Part shown: positions 16,113 to 25,489 of the stretch, one piece after another | Numbering within the stretch: position 1 is the stretch's first letter | How the letters are laid out: each line of letters opens with the position of its first letter | DNA from: an uncultured Pelagibacteraceae bacterium | GTDB lineage: Bacteria; Pseudomonadota; Alphaproteobacteria; Pelagibacterales; Pelagibacteraceae | Direction of reading: 5' to 3' | DNA length: 62,713 nt | NCBI GenBank assembly: GCA_902570545.1 | Contig: CACFYO010000002.1 | Location: 1-62,713 of the forward strand | Position numbers and translations under genes: made by a program | Notes under the pieces: generated by a model | What the model was told of the DNA's origin: nothing | The model's input: the letters and a program-made list of their open reading frames with translations, nothing else | Database searches by the model: none

Positions 16113-17404
16113 TGATAACAAGATACTCAAGAAAAGAACTCATAGATATTTGGTCCGAATATAATAAATATCAAATCTGGCTAGATGTAGAGATTGCTGC
16201 AGCCGAGGGAATGGAAAGATTAGGAACTATTCCAAAAGGTGTGGCAAGTGCTGTTAGAAAAAAAGCTAAAATTAATGTTAAAAGAATTCATACTATTGAA
16301 GCGAAAGTAAAACACGATGTTATAGCTTTCTTAACCTCTGTGACCGAAAAAGTAGGTATTAAAGCAAGATACTTACACCAAGGAATGACCTCATCAGATG
16401 TAGTAGACACAAGTTTTAATATTCAGTTAGTTCAATCTGGAAAGATTTTAATAAAGGATATTGATCAAATATTAAAAGTTTTAAAATCAAAAGCTAAAAA
16501 ATATAAATTCACACCATGTATGGGTAGAAGTCATGGTATTCATGCAGAACCAATTACTTTTGGACTTAAATTAGCTTCATATTATGAAGAATTTAAGAGA
16601 AATAAAAAAAGATTAATTAGTGCAATAGATGAAATATCAACTTGTGCAATATCTGGTGCTGTTGGAACATTTGCTAATATTAATCCTAATGTGGAAAAAC
16701 ATGTTGCTAAAAAACTAGGGCTAAAAGTTGAGCCAATATCTACACAAGTTATCCCAAGAGATAGACATGCTTATTATTTTTCAGTTTTAGGAATTATAGC
16801 AGGATCAATTGAAAGAGTTTCAATTGAGATTAGACATTTACAAAGAACTGAAGTTTATGAGTTACAGGAATTTTTTTCAAAAAAACAAAAAGGTTCAAGT
16901 GCAATGCCTCATAAAAAAAACCCAATATTAAGTGAAAACTTAACAGGATTAGCAAGAATGGTTAGAAGTTATACTATTCCAGCACTAGAAAATATCGCAC
17001 TTTGGCATGAAAGGGATATTTCACATTCAAGCGTTGAGAGAAATATTGGTCCAGATGCTAATATAACTTTAGATTTTGCATTAGTAAGGTTAGCAAACTT
17101 ATTAAACAAGATGATTGTTTATCCAAAAAAAATGCTTAAAAACCTTAATATTACTAAAGGTACCATTTTCTCCCAAGAGTTGATGTTAGAACTAACAAAA
17201 TCAGGTTTAACTAGAGAAAACTCTTATAGATTAGTTCAAGCACACGCCAAAAAATGCATAGCAGATAATCTTAATCTTTTTGATGTTGTGATGAGTGACA
17301 AAAACATTACATCTAGAGTATCAAGCAAGAAAATGAAAAAAATATTTGATTATTCTTCACACTTTAAGAACGTTAATTTAATTTTTAATAGGGTCTTTAA
17401 ATAA
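16112..17404 (+). CDS. purB: adenylosuccinate lyase
   Basis: 430 residues, the usual length. The fumarase/aspartase superfamily signature is KGSSAMPHKKNPILSENL near residue 268, the catalytic His region is GRSHGIHAEP, and TSSDVVDTS forms another part of the active site. It cleaves SAICAR in step 8 of IMP synthesis and adenylosuccinate in AMP synthesis. It shares a base with map upstream and purC downstream. Confidence 0.95.
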   Translation: MITRYSRKELIDIWSEYNKYQIWLDVEIAAAEGMERLGTIPKGVASAVRKKAKINVKRIHTIEAKVKHDVIAFLTSVTEKVGIKARYLHQGMTSSDVVDTSFNIQLVQSGKILIKDIDQILKVLKSKAKKYKFTPCMGRSHGIHAEPITFGLKLASYYEEFKRNKKRLISAIDEISTCAISGAVGTFANINPNVEKHVAKKLGLKVEPISTQVIPRDRHAYYFSVLGIIAGSIERVSIEIRHLQRTEVYELQEFFSKKQKGSSAMPHKKNPILSENLTGLARMVRSYTIPALENIALWHERDISHSSVERNIGPDANITLDFALVRLANLLNKMIVYPKKMLKNLNITKGTIFSQELMLELTKSGLTRENSYRLVQAHAKKCIADNLNLFDVVMSDKNITSRVSSKKMKKIFDYSSHFKNVNLIFNRVFK

Positions 17405-18189
17405 TGAAAAAAGGTAAAAAATTATATGAAGGTAAAGCTAAAATAATCTATGCTAGCAATGATAAAAATTTAGTTATTCAACATTTCAAAGATGATGCAA
17501 CCGCTTTTAATAATCAAAAAAAAGATGTCATTGAAGGAAAAGGAATTTTAAACAACAGGATTTCAGAACATATTCTTACTCAATTAAGCAATGTTGGTAT
17601 CAAAAATCATTTAGTAAAAAGACTTAATATGAGGGAACAACTTGTTAAGTTAGTGGAAATTATTCCAATTGAATTTGTTGTTAGAAATATTGCAACAGGT
17701 TCTTTGACTAAAAGATTGGGAATAGAAGATGGTACAGTGCTTGATTATCCACTAGTTGAATATTGCTTAAAAAATGATGATCTAGGTGATCCTCTTGTAA
17801 GCAGAGAGCATATTTTGGCATTTAAATGGATGGATGTATTCGAATTAGATTTTATTTATGAAGAAGTAAGAAGAATAAATGATTTTCTTCAAGGCATGTT
17901 TAGAGGCGTTGGAATTAAATTAGTAGACTTTAAAGTAGAATTTGGGAGATTTGAAGCTAACGGTAAGAGAGAAATCATGTTAGCTGATGAAATTAGTCCT
18001 GATACGTGCAGACTTTGGGATATGAGAACAGATAAAAAACTAGATAAAGACAGATTTAGAAATAACCTTGGAAACTTAGTTGAAGCATACCAAGAAGTGG
18101 CGATTAGGCTTAATATATTGCATGAACAATCAAATATAAGACCATTAAGTTATCCTAAACCTAAAGCAGTAAAAATTAAAAAAAAATGA
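17404..18189 (+). CDS. purC: phosphoribosylaminoimidazole-succinocarboxamide synthase
   Basis: 261 residues. Recognisable are the N-terminal LYEGKAKIIYA, the VEIIPIEFVVRNIATGSL block and LADEISPDTCRLWD near residue 200. It condenses CAIR with aspartate using ATP, step 7 of IMP synthesis, just before the PurB step encoded upstream. It overlaps purS by 4 nt (ATGA type). Confidence 0.95.
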   Translation: MKKGKKLYEGKAKIIYASNDKNLVIQHFKDDATAFNNQKKDVIEGKGILNNRISEHILTQLSNVGIKNHLVKRLNMREQLVKLVEIIPIEFVVRNIATGSLTKRLGIEDGTVLDYPLVEYCLKNDDLGDPLVSREHILAFKWMDVFELDFIYEEVRRINDFLQGMFRGVGIKLVDFKVEFGRFEANGKREIMLADEISPDTCRLWDMRTDKKLDKDRFRNNLGNLVEAYQEVAIRLNILHEQSNIRPLSYPKPKAVKIKKK

Positions 18190-18419
18190 AAGTAAAAGTA
18201 ATAGTCACTTTAAAAAATGGAGTGCTAGATCCACAAGGTAAAGCAATTCAACAAACCCTAAATGGAATGGCTTTTAATAATGTTTCAGAGGTAAGACAAG
18301 GTAAATATTTTGATATTGAGGTAAATGAGAGTGATGAAAGTAAAGCTAAATCACAAGTAGAAGAAATGTGTAAAAAGCTTTTAGCAAACTTAGTTATTGA
18401 GGATTATCAAATCTTGTAA
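18186..18419 (+). CDS. purS: FGAM synthase small subunit PurS
   Basis: 77 residues with the PurS pattern: VIVTLKNGVLDPQGKAIQQ, then VSEVRQGKYFDIEV, and a C-terminal LLANLVIEDYQI. PurS bridges PurQ and PurL in the three-part formylglycinamidine ribonucleotide synthase found outside enterobacteria. The next gene, purQ, starts 7 nt later. Confidence 0.93.
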   Translation: MKVKVIVTLKNGVLDPQGKAIQQTLNGMAFNNVSEVRQGKYFDIEVNESDESKAKSQVEEMCKKLLANLVIEDYQIL

Positions 18420-18426
18420 CTACTGA

Positions 18427-19107
18427 ATGAAATCATCTGTAATTATATTCCCTGGTTCAAATTGTGATAGAGACATGGATGTGGCTCTAAAGAAATTTGG
18501 ATTTAAAAACGAGATGGTTTGGCACAATGATGCTGAAATCCCTAAAAGTGATTTAATTGTTTTGCCAGGAGGTTTCTCCTATGGTGATTACCTTAGATGC
18601 GGGAGCATTGCTGGTAAATCGAGAATTATTAAATCTGTAATTAATTTTGCAAATTCTGGGGGATTAGTGCTTGGTATCTGCAATGGTTTTCAAATACTGA
18701 CTGAAACAGGCCTACTTCCTGGAATACTTCAGCAAAATAAATACTTAAATTTTATTTGTAAAAATGTTTTTGTGAAGATTAAAAATAAAGAAAATAAATA
18801 TTTTAAAAATATAAAGAAAGAAGTATTAGAACTTCATATTGCTCACAACGAGGGAAATTACTTTTGCTCAAAAGATGAGTTGAAATCAATAGAAGATAAT
18901 GGTCAAATAGCCGTCACTTATTGTGATGATAAAGGAAATGACGACGAAGATAATAATCCTAATGGGGCTATTAAAAATATAGCTGGGATATTAAATAAAG
19001 ATAAAAATATTTTGGGAATGATGCCTCATCCAGAAAGAATGATTGATCCTTTTCTTTCGGGTGAAGACGGATCACTATTTTTTGAAAATTTAATAGGTAA
19101 CGCGTAA
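18427..19107 (+). CDS. purQ: FGAM synthase glutaminase subunit PurQ
   Basis: 226 residues of class I glutamine amidotransferase. The nucleophile Cys is in [13 protein letters not shown], and the His-Glu pair is in MMPHPERM near the C terminus. [12 protein letters not shown] opens the protein as in other PurQ. It provides ammonia to PurL, whose gene overlaps by 1 nt. Confidence 0.95.
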   Translation: MKSSVIIFPGSNCDRDMDVALKKFGFKNEMVWHNDAEIPKSDLIVLPGGFSYGDYLRCGSIAGKSRIIKSVINFANSGGLVLGICNGFQILTETGLLPGILQQNKYLNFICKNVFVKIKNKENKYFKNIKKEVLELHIAHNEGNYFCSKDELKSIEDNGQIAVTYCDDKGNDDEDNNPNGAIKNIAGILNKDKNILGMMPHPERMIDPFLSGEDGSLFFENLIGNA

Positions 19108-21302
19108 TGAATGAAGTTAATGAGCAAATAGCTATCGAACATGGACTGAAGAAAGATGAGTATAAAAAAATTTGTGATCTATTAAAGAGAACTCCAAATA
19201 TAACAGAATTAGGTGTTTTTTCAGCAATGTGGAATGAACACTGTTCTTATAAATCGTCTAGAAGACATTTAAAAAAATTACATACTAAAGGTGATCAAGT
19301 TATCCAAGGTCCAGGAGAAAATGCTGGTGTTGTCGACATTCAAGATGATGATGCAATTGTATTTAAGATAGAAAGCCATAATCATCCTTCATTTATTGAA
19401 CCCTATCAAGGAGCAGCAACAGGTGTTGGTGGAATTATGCGAGATGTATTTACTATGGGCGCAAGACCTATTGCTAATTTAAATTCAATTCACTTTGGCT
19501 CGATTGATCATGAAAAAACCAAAAATCTATTAAGAGGGGTTGTTAAAGGTATTGGAGGATATGGCAATTGTATTGGTGTTCCAACTATTGCGGGCCAAAC
19601 ATGCTTTGACGAGTCTTATAATGGCAATATTCTAGTTAATGCAATGACATTAGGTTTGGTAAATAAGAATAAAATATTTTACTCTAAAGCCGCTGGAGTT
19701 GATAAGCCTGTTATATATGTAGGATCAAAAACAGGAAGAGACGGAATTCATGGTGCAAGTATGGCATCAGCTATTTTCGATGATAAAATAGAGGAAAAGA
19801 AACCAACAGTTCAAGTTGGGGATCCATTTACAGAAAAACTACTTTTAGAGGCTTGTTTGGAATTAATGGCAGGTAAATCAATAATATCAATTCAGGACAT
19901 GGGCGCAGCTGGACTAACTTCATCAAGTATTGAAATGGCATCAAAAGGTGATTTGGGTATTGAAATTGATTTAACAAAAGTACCTTGTAGAGAAGAAAAT
20001 ATGACACCTTATGAAATAATGCTTTCAGAAAGCCAAGAGAGAATGTTAATTGTATTAGAGGCTGGAAAAGAAGATGAAGCAAAAAAAATATTTGATAAGT
20101 GGAATTTAGATTTTGCAATTATTGGAAAAACAACCAATAGTAAAAATATAGAATTATTTTTTGAAAATAAAAAAGTTGCTGAAATTCCGATACATTTTTT
20201 AGCTGAAAATGCTCCAATGTACGATCGTAAATGGATAAAAGCTAAATTACCTAAAGAAAATAATTTTTCAAAAGATGATTTTAAGTCTTTGAAATTAAGT
20301 GATTGTTTAAATAAAATCTTAACTGACCCAAACATTGCAGATAAAGAATGGATATGGAACCAATATGATCATACGGTTATGGGTGATACTATACAAAAAC
20401 CAGGCGGTAATGCAGGTGTGGTAAGAGTACACGGAACTAATAAAGCGGTGGCTGCATCAGTAGACTCTTCAGCTACTTATTGTCATGCTCATCCATTAAC
20501 AGGAGGAAAACAAGTGGTTTGCGAAAGTTGGAGGAATATGATTTCTGTTGGAGCTAAACCAATAGCAATTACAAATTGCCTTAATTTTGGTAATCCAGAA
20601 AAAGAGAAAAATATGGGTGAATTTGTTGAATGTGTTGAAGGGATTACAGAAGCATCTAAATATTTAAACTACCCCGTGGTTTCAGGAAATGTCTCTTTCT
20701 ATAATGAAACAAAAGATAAGGGAATTAAACCCACACCCTCAATTGGAGGTATAGGATTATTATCTGATTACAAAAAGATGATGACAATGGAATTAAAGAA
20801 TGAAGGTAATTATCTTTTCGTAATAGGTAAAACTGAAGGACACTTAGATCAATCAATATTTGCAAAAAATATTTTGTCTAACCATAAGGGACCCCCTCCA
20901 GAAATTAACTTATTCAATGAAAGACAAAATGGGACCAGTATTTTAAATTTAAAAAGTAAGAATTTAATTGAGACTTGTCATGATGTGTCCCTTGGAGGAA
21001 TTTTAACTGCTATTTCAAAAATGAGTATAAAAGGGAATAAAGGTGTAAAAATATTTCCGATTGAAGGTTTGAAAAATAAATTTGAATATTTTTTTGGGGA
21101 GGACCAAGGAAGATATATAATAGAAATAAAGCCTGAAAATTTAGAAAATGTTGAAAATATGCTTAAAAAAGACTCTATTCATTTTGATAAATTGGGTTTA
21201 GTAGAAGGTAATAAAATTACTTTAGAACATGATCTAAAAATATCTATTAAAAATATCAAAGAAGGCTATAAAAAATGGCTAAAGGAATATATGGTTAACT
21301 AA
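19107..21302 (+). CDS. purL: FGAM synthase large subunit PurL (small-type)
   Basis: 731 residues, the size of the PurS/PurQ-dependent PurL rather than the ~1300-residue fused enzyme. Motifs include [24 protein letters not shown] with the active-site His, [16 protein letters not shown] and a second half with GNVSFYNET. It uses ATP and PurQ-derived ammonia to make FGAM from FGAR. It ends in an overlap of 1 nt with the bolA-type gene, so the purine and Fe-S-related genes share a transcript. Confidence 0.95.
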   Translation: MNEVNEQIAIEHGLKKDEYKKICDLLKRTPNITELGVFSAMWNEHCSYKSSRRHLKKLHTKGDQVIQGPGENAGVVDIQDDDAIVFKIESHNHPSFIEPYQGAATGVGGIMRDVFTMGARPIANLNSIHFGSIDHEKTKNLLRGVVKGIGGYGNCIGVPTIAGQTCFDESYNGNILVNAMTLGLVNKNKIFYSKAAGVDKPVIYVGSKTGRDGIHGASMASAIFDDKIEEKKPTVQVGDPFTEKLLLEACLELMAGKSIISIQDMGAAGLTSSSIEMASKGDLGIEIDLTKVPCREENMTPYEIMLSESQERMLIVLEAGKEDEAKKIFDKWNLDFAIIGKTTNSKNIELFFENKKVAEIPIHFLAENAPMYDRKWIKAKLPKENNFSKDDFKSLKLSDCLNKILTDPNIADKEWIWNQYDHTVMGDTIQKPGGNAGVVRVHGTNKAVAASVDSSATYCHAHPLTGGKQVVCESWRNMISVGAKPIAITNCLNFGNPEKEKNMGEFVECVEGITEASKYLNYPVVSGNVSFYNETKDKGIKPTPSIGGIGLLSDYKKMMTMELKNEGNYLFVIGKTEGHLDQSIFAKNILSNHKGPPPEINLFNERQNGTSILNLKSKNLIETCHDVSLGGILTAISKMSIKGNKGVKIFPIEGLKNKFEYFFGEDQGRYIIEIKPENLENVENMLKKDSIHFDKLGLVEGNKITLEHDLKISIKNIKEGYKKWLKEYMVN

Positions 21303-21532
21303 TGGCAATGGATTTAAAAGAAATTGAGAGTTTAATAAAAGAAGCATTACCTGATGCTAAGATACAAATTCAAGATCTTGCTGGAGACGGTAATCATTAT
21401 TCGGCTACAGTAATTTCGTCGCAATTTGTAGGAAAAAGTAAAATTCAACAACACAAGATGGTATATAGTTCACTCAAAGGTAAAATGGGAAATGAATTAC
21501 ATGCATTAGCCATTAAAACAAAGGAGAATTAA
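21302..21532 (+). CDS. BolA family protein
   Basis: 76 residues. The family core is DGNHYSATVISSQFVGKS with the conserved His, then LKGKMGNELHALAIKT with the second conserved His near the C terminus. BolA-type proteins bind a 2Fe-2S cluster together with CGFS glutaredoxins; the glutaredoxin gene follows with no gap, so the two very likely form that complex and serve iron sensing or Fe-S delivery. Confidence 0.92.
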   Translation: MAMDLKEIESLIKEALPDAKIQIQDLAGDGNHYSATVISSQFVGKSKIQQHKMVYSSLKGKMGNELHALAIKTKEN

Positions 21533-21871
21533 ATGGATAGTCAAACAAATGAGTTAATTAATAATGAAATTAAAAGTAATGAGGTATGTTTATTTATGAA
21601 AGGAACACCTGATGCTCCTCAGTGTGGGTTTTCTATGGCAGTTACAAATATTTTAAAAATGCTTGAAGTTAATTTCAAGGGTGTAAATGTTTTAGCTGAT
21701 CAAAAACTAAGAGAAGGAATTAAGGTTTTTAGTGACTGGCCGACAATACCACAACTATATGTCAAAAATGAATTCATTGGTGGATGTGATATAATCAAAG
21801 AAATGTATGAAAACGGTGAACTGACTAAGCTTTTAGAAGATAATGGAATTAATTATAAGAAAAAAGATTAA
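21533..21871 (+). CDS. grxD: monothiol CGFS glutaredoxin
   Basis: 112 residues with the active-site CGFS in MKGTPDAPQCGFSMAV, plus WPTIPQLYVKNEFIGGCDI, the glutathione-binding TIP and GGCD motifs. Monothiol glutaredoxins carry a glutathione-ligated 2Fe-2S cluster and hand it on or pair with BolA. It ends the plus-strand cluster, 4 nt from a convergent gene. Confidence 0.95.
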   Translation: MDSQTNELINNEIKSNEVCLFMKGTPDAPQCGFSMAVTNILKMLEVNFKGVNVLADQKLREGIKVFSDWPTIPQLYVKNEFIGGCDIIKEMYENGELTKLLEDNGINYKKKD

Positions 21872-21875
21872 AAAT

Positions 21876-22511
21876 TTAACTTTTAAACTTAGTTTTTAAT
21901 ATTCTAATCATCTCTCTAAATCTTTTAGAAAAGTACTTCTTAAACAAATTTAATATTGAAATTTTCTTTTTTTGGATTGGATCAATTTTATTTTTTTCAA
22001 ATTCAATAGTTTCATCCCAAAATAGCTCTATGACTAAACTTTCCCTAAAATATTCATTAAATTTTTTAATTGTGCCAATTGAAAAAATAGGTTCAAAATA
22101 TTGAATTTTATCAGATATAATTATTTTATTACTAACATCATCAAAAACCAAATGCCAAAGATGTGCTTTTTTATTTTCAAAAACTAAATTATCCTCAAGT
22201 CTAGTTGGAACTTCAATATATCCTTTTTTTCCAATTCTAGTTAATTCACTTAAAAAAAATGATACATCTTCTACATGTTCAACAACGTGAGATGCAATTA
22301 TAAAATCAAATTCTTTATCTTTGAATGGTAGTTTTTTTTCTGTAATTTTTACAAAAGTTTTATCTTTATAATGCTCTGATAAGTCCATTATATCGCTAAT
22401 AGTAGTTGCAAACTTGTTTGCACCATGTCCGCATCCTATGTCTAAAATTTTCCAGTTTGGATTTTCTGAGAGGATTTTTTCTATGTGAGTTTTTGAAGTT
22501 CTTTTTATCAG
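21876..22511 (-). CDS. class I SAM-dependent methyltransferase with a non-standard start
   Basis: The first ATG (22388) gives 170 residues that begin inside the fold, at MDLSEHYKDK. Reading upstream in the same frame without a stop, the SAM-binding motif I appears (NWKILDIGCGHGANKF, 22457-22410), preceded by LIKRTSKTHIEKILSENP. The frame closes at a stop at 22533-22535. No ATG, GTG or TTG exists between, so I place the start at CTG 22511, just 5 nt past the rpsD stop; ATT or ATA starts are alternatives. Downstream, DKEFDFIIASHVVEHVED is motif IV. It may be translated by reinitiation after rpsD. Substrate unknown. Confidence 0.6.
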   Translation of the reverse strand: MIKRTSKTHIEKILSENPNWKILDIGCGHGANKFATTISDIMDLSEHYKDKTFVKITEKKLPFKDKEFDFIIASHVVEHVEDVSFFLSELTRIGKKGYIEVPTRLEDNLVFENKKAHLWHLVFDDVSNKIIISDKIQYFEPIFSIGTIKKFNEYFRESLVIELFWDETIEFEKNKIDPIQKKKISILNLFKKYFSKRFREMIRILKTKFKS

Positions 22512-22516
22512 AAAAT

Positions 22517-23134
22517 TTATCTTGAATAATACTCAATTACTAAGTTGGGTTCCATTACAACGGGGTATGGTACTTCTTCAAATTTTGGAATTCTTACAAA
22601 TTTAACTTTTTTATTTTTTTCGTCTAGTTGTAAATACTCAGGAACTTCTCTTTCTTTGTTAGCAAGAGCTATATCTATCAAAGCTAATTGTTTAGATTTG
22701 TCTCTTATTTCAATGCTATCTTCTTCTTTTACTTGGTAGCTAGAGATATTTACTTTTTTACCATTAACTCTAACGTGTCCATGGTTAATTAATTGTCTAG
22801 ATGAAAAAATAGTATTTGATAATTTTGATCTATAAATTACAGCGTCTAACCTTCTTTCGAGTAAACCAATTAAATTTTCTGCAGTATCACCTTTTTTCAT
22901 AATAGCTCTCTTATACATATTTCGAAATTGTCTTTCATTCATGTTGCCATAGTAACATTTAAGTTTTTGTTTAGCTTGAAGTTGAATGCCATAATCTGAA
23001 GGTTTAGATGACTTAGTTTGTCCGTGTTGTCCTGGAGGGTATGCTCGAGTATTAAAAGGACTCTTAGGTCTACCCCATAAATTAACTTTAAGTCTTCTAT
23101 CTACTTTATGCTTTGAGTTTAATCGTTTTGTCAT
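22517..23134 (-). CDS. rpsD: 30S ribosomal protein S4
   Basis: 205 residues, the standard length. Clear S4 sequence: YPPGQHGQTKSSKPSDYG, QLQAKQKLKCYYG, then the S4 RNA-binding domain RRLDAVIYRSKLSN...INHGHVRVNGKKVNI, ending VEYYS-type (LVIEYYSR). It binds 16S rRNA early in 30S assembly. It lies alone between trmJ and a methyltransferase gene, not in the alpha operon. Confidence 0.97.
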   Translation of the reverse strand: MTKRLNSKHKVDRRLKVNLWGRPKSPFNTRAYPPGQHGQTKSSKPSDYGIQLQAKQKLKCYYGNMNERQFRNMYKRAIMKKGDTAENLIGLLERRLDAVIYRSKLSNTIFSSRQLINHGHVRVNGKKVNISSYQVKEEDSIEIRDKSKQLALIDIALANKEREVPEYLQLDEKNKKVKFVRIPKFEEVPYPVVMEPNLVIEYYSR

Positions 23135-23177
23135 ATTATGATAATGGGGTTTATAGACATCAAAATATTTTTGTCAA

Positions 23178-23891
23178 TCAAGGTTTTTTTGTTAGACCCG
23201 CGAATACACTTGATAAAATGCGTATTTCTTTTTTAGAGAGTTCCATTTTATAAAAAATACTTCGTAAATTTTCAATCATAATAGGTTTTTTTGCATTTTG
23301 ATTAAAAAAATTTTGTTTTTCAAGTGTAGATAGACAGAAGTTAAGCATGCTAGATATTTCCTTCTTAGTAGCTGTTTGTATTTTTTTTGACTTTTGAAAA
23401 TCAACTTTACTTATAGATATTAAGTACGAAACAGTTTGAGCGACAATTACTAAGCTATGTGATAAATTTAGAGATCTAAATTTACTACTACTTGGAATTT
23501 GTAATGTATAATCAGCATAACTTACTTCATCATTTGTTAACCCAGAAGCTTCTGAACCAAACAAAAAACTAACTCTCTTTGTAAAGTTTATTTTTTTTAA
23601 GCCATCTAGTGAAATATGTTTAATATTTTTATTTCTAAACCTAGCAGATGTTGCAATTAAAATATCTGTTTTGTCTAATGATTTTTCTAAGTTTGGATAA
23701 ACTTTAGTTTTTTTTATTATATCTTTGGCTCCAACAGAAGTTGCTATAATTTTATCATTTGGGAATATTGGTTTTGGTTCTATTACTGATAAATTGTTAA
23801 AACCAAAATTTTTCATAGCTCTTGCACATAATCCAATATTTTCAGATAGCTGAGGTTTGTGAAGAATAAATGAAATATTATTAAAATTCAT
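23178..23891 (-). CDS. trmJ: SpoU/TrmJ-type RNA 2'-O-methyltransferase
   Basis: 237 residues. SPOUT knot motifs are present in order: FILHKPQLSENIGLCARAMK with the catalytic-type Arg/Asn, LLFGSEASGL written here as SFLFGSEASGLTNDE, and LQIPSSSKFRSLNLSHSL. TrmJ methylates the ribose at position 32 of several tRNAs. The exact target is inferred from the family. It shares a base with the cimA stop upstream. Confidence 0.87.
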   Translation of the reverse strand: MNFNNISFILHKPQLSENIGLCARAMKNFGFNNLSVIEPKPIFPNDKIIATSVGAKDIIKKTKVYPNLEKSLDKTDILIATSARFRNKNIKHISLDGLKKINFTKRVSFLFGSEASGLTNDEVSYADYTLQIPSSSKFRSLNLSHSLVIVAQTVSYLISISKVDFQKSKKIQTATKKEISSMLNFCLSTLEKQNFFNQNAKKPIMIENLRSIFYKMELSKKEIRILSSVFAGLTKKP

Positions 23892-25489
23892 TAAGCACTT
23901 GCCGGTGCATTATCTTTAAATAACTTATAATCAAGACTATCTATTAATGCTTTAAATGAAGCATCAATAATATTTGGTGATACACCTATTGTAAACCAAT
24001 TCTTACCCTGGGAATCTGTGCTTTCAATTGAAACTCTAGTTACAGCCTCTGTTCCTGTATTTAATATTCTTACTTTATAATCAACTAATCTTAAATCTTT
24101 TAGATAGTTAGAATATTTAGAAATCTTGTTTATGTTATTTCTGATTGCGTTATCTAACGCATTTACTGGACCATTACCCTCACCTTCACACACTATTGTT
24201 TCCCCATCTACTTCTAACTCTGCTTTTGCTGATGAGATAATTTCCCCAGATGAATTTTTCTTAACTGATACATCGTATGCTCTAATAATTAAATACCTTG
24301 GAATTTCACCTACTATTCTTCTAGCCAATAATTCAAACGATGCATCTGCGCCATCATAACTATATCCTATAAATTCTCTTCCCTTAACCTCTTCTAAAAG
24401 TTGTTTAATTTTAGGATCGTTTTTTTTTATGTCAATTCCTATAGTTTCTAATCTTGATAAAATATTTGATTGCCCAGCTTGATCTGAAACTATTATATTT
24501 CTTGCATTTCCTACTTCTTTAGGATCAATATGTTCATAAGTTTTTGGGTCTTTTTGCACCGCTGAAACATGCATCCCACCTTTGTGAGAAAATGCTGCAG
24601 CGCCAACGTAAGGTAAATGTTTATTTGGTTTTCTATTTAAAATTTCATCTAATAGTCTAGAGCATTGCGTAAGGTGTTTTATATTCTCTTCCTTTATATT
24701 AATTTCATAGTTGTTGGAAAATTCTTGTTTTAAATATAAAGAGGGAATCAGTGACATTAAATTAGCATTACCACATCTTTCTCCCAAACCATTAATTGTG
24801 CCCTGCACTTGTCTAACACCAGCTTGAATTGCAACTAATGAATTAGCAACGGCATTTTCTGTATCATTGTGTGCATGAATACCTAAATTTTTACCTGGAA
24901 TGTGTTTGGACACATCTGCAACTATTTTAGATATTTCATGAGGTAATGTTCCGCCATTAGTATCGCAGAGAACAATCCACCTCGCTCCTTGATCAAATGC
25001 AGATTTAATACAACTTAAAGCATATTCTTTATTAGATTTATAACCATCAAAAAAATGTTCAGCATCAAACATAAATTCCTTTCCAGAATTAATGATGTGT
25101 TTTGCACTTTCACTAATATTTTTTAGATTTTGTTCTTTTGATATACCCAAAGCAACATCAACATGAAAATCCCAAGATTTTCCAAACAAACAAATTGAAT
25201 TTGCTTTAGAATTTATTAATGATGAAATCATTGGGTCATTTTCAGCACTATGATCAGACTTCTTAGTCATCCCAAAAGCAGTTAATATTGAATTTTTAAA
25301 AGAATGTTTTTTATTAAAAAATTCTGTATCTGTTGGATTTGCTCCTGGCCAACCACCTTCTATATAGTCTACTCCTAGATTATCTAATGCCACTGAGATT
25401 TTTTCTTTATCATCTAAAGAGAAATCAACTCCTTGTGTCTGTGCACCGTCACGTAAAGTAGTATCAAAAATATATATTTTATCTGTCAT
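23891..25489 (-). CDS. cimA: (R)-citramalate synthase
   Basis: 532 residues. The HMGL-like TIM barrel begins with FDTTLRDGAQTQGVDFS and YIEGGWPGANPTD; LGIHAHNDTENAVANS supplies the metal-binding HxH; the C-terminal third is the LeuA allosteric domain. The opening Q-T-Q-G-V and GGWPG pattern marks citramalate synthase rather than 2-isopropylmalate synthase. It makes citramalate from pyruvate and acetyl-CoA, the threonine-independent route to 2-oxobutyrate and isoleucine. It overlaps cysS and trmJ by 1 nt each. Confidence 0.9.
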   Translation of the reverse strand: MTDKIYIFDTTLRDGAQTQGVDFSLDDKEKISVALDNLGVDYIEGGWPGANPTDTEFFNKKHSFKNSILTAFGMTKKSDHSAENDPMISSLINSKANSICLFGKSWDFHVDVALGISKEQNLKNISESAKHIINSGKEFMFDAEHFFDGYKSNKEYALSCIKSAFDQGARWIVLCDTNGGTLPHEISKIVADVSKHIPGKNLGIHAHNDTENAVANSLVAIQAGVRQVQGTINGLGERCGNANLMSLIPSLYLKQEFSNNYEINIKEENIKHLTQCSRLLDEILNRKPNKHLPYVGAAAFSHKGGMHVSAVQKDPKTYEHIDPKEVGNARNIIVSDQAGQSNILSRLETIGIDIKKNDPKIKQLLEEVKGREFIGYSYDGADASFELLARRIVGEIPRYLIIRAYDVSVKKNSSGEIISSAKAELEVDGETIVCEGEGNGPVNALDNAIRNNINKISKYSNYLKDLRLVDYKVRILNTGTEAVTRVSIESTDSQGKNWFTIGVSPNIIDASFKALIDSLDYKLFKDNAPASA

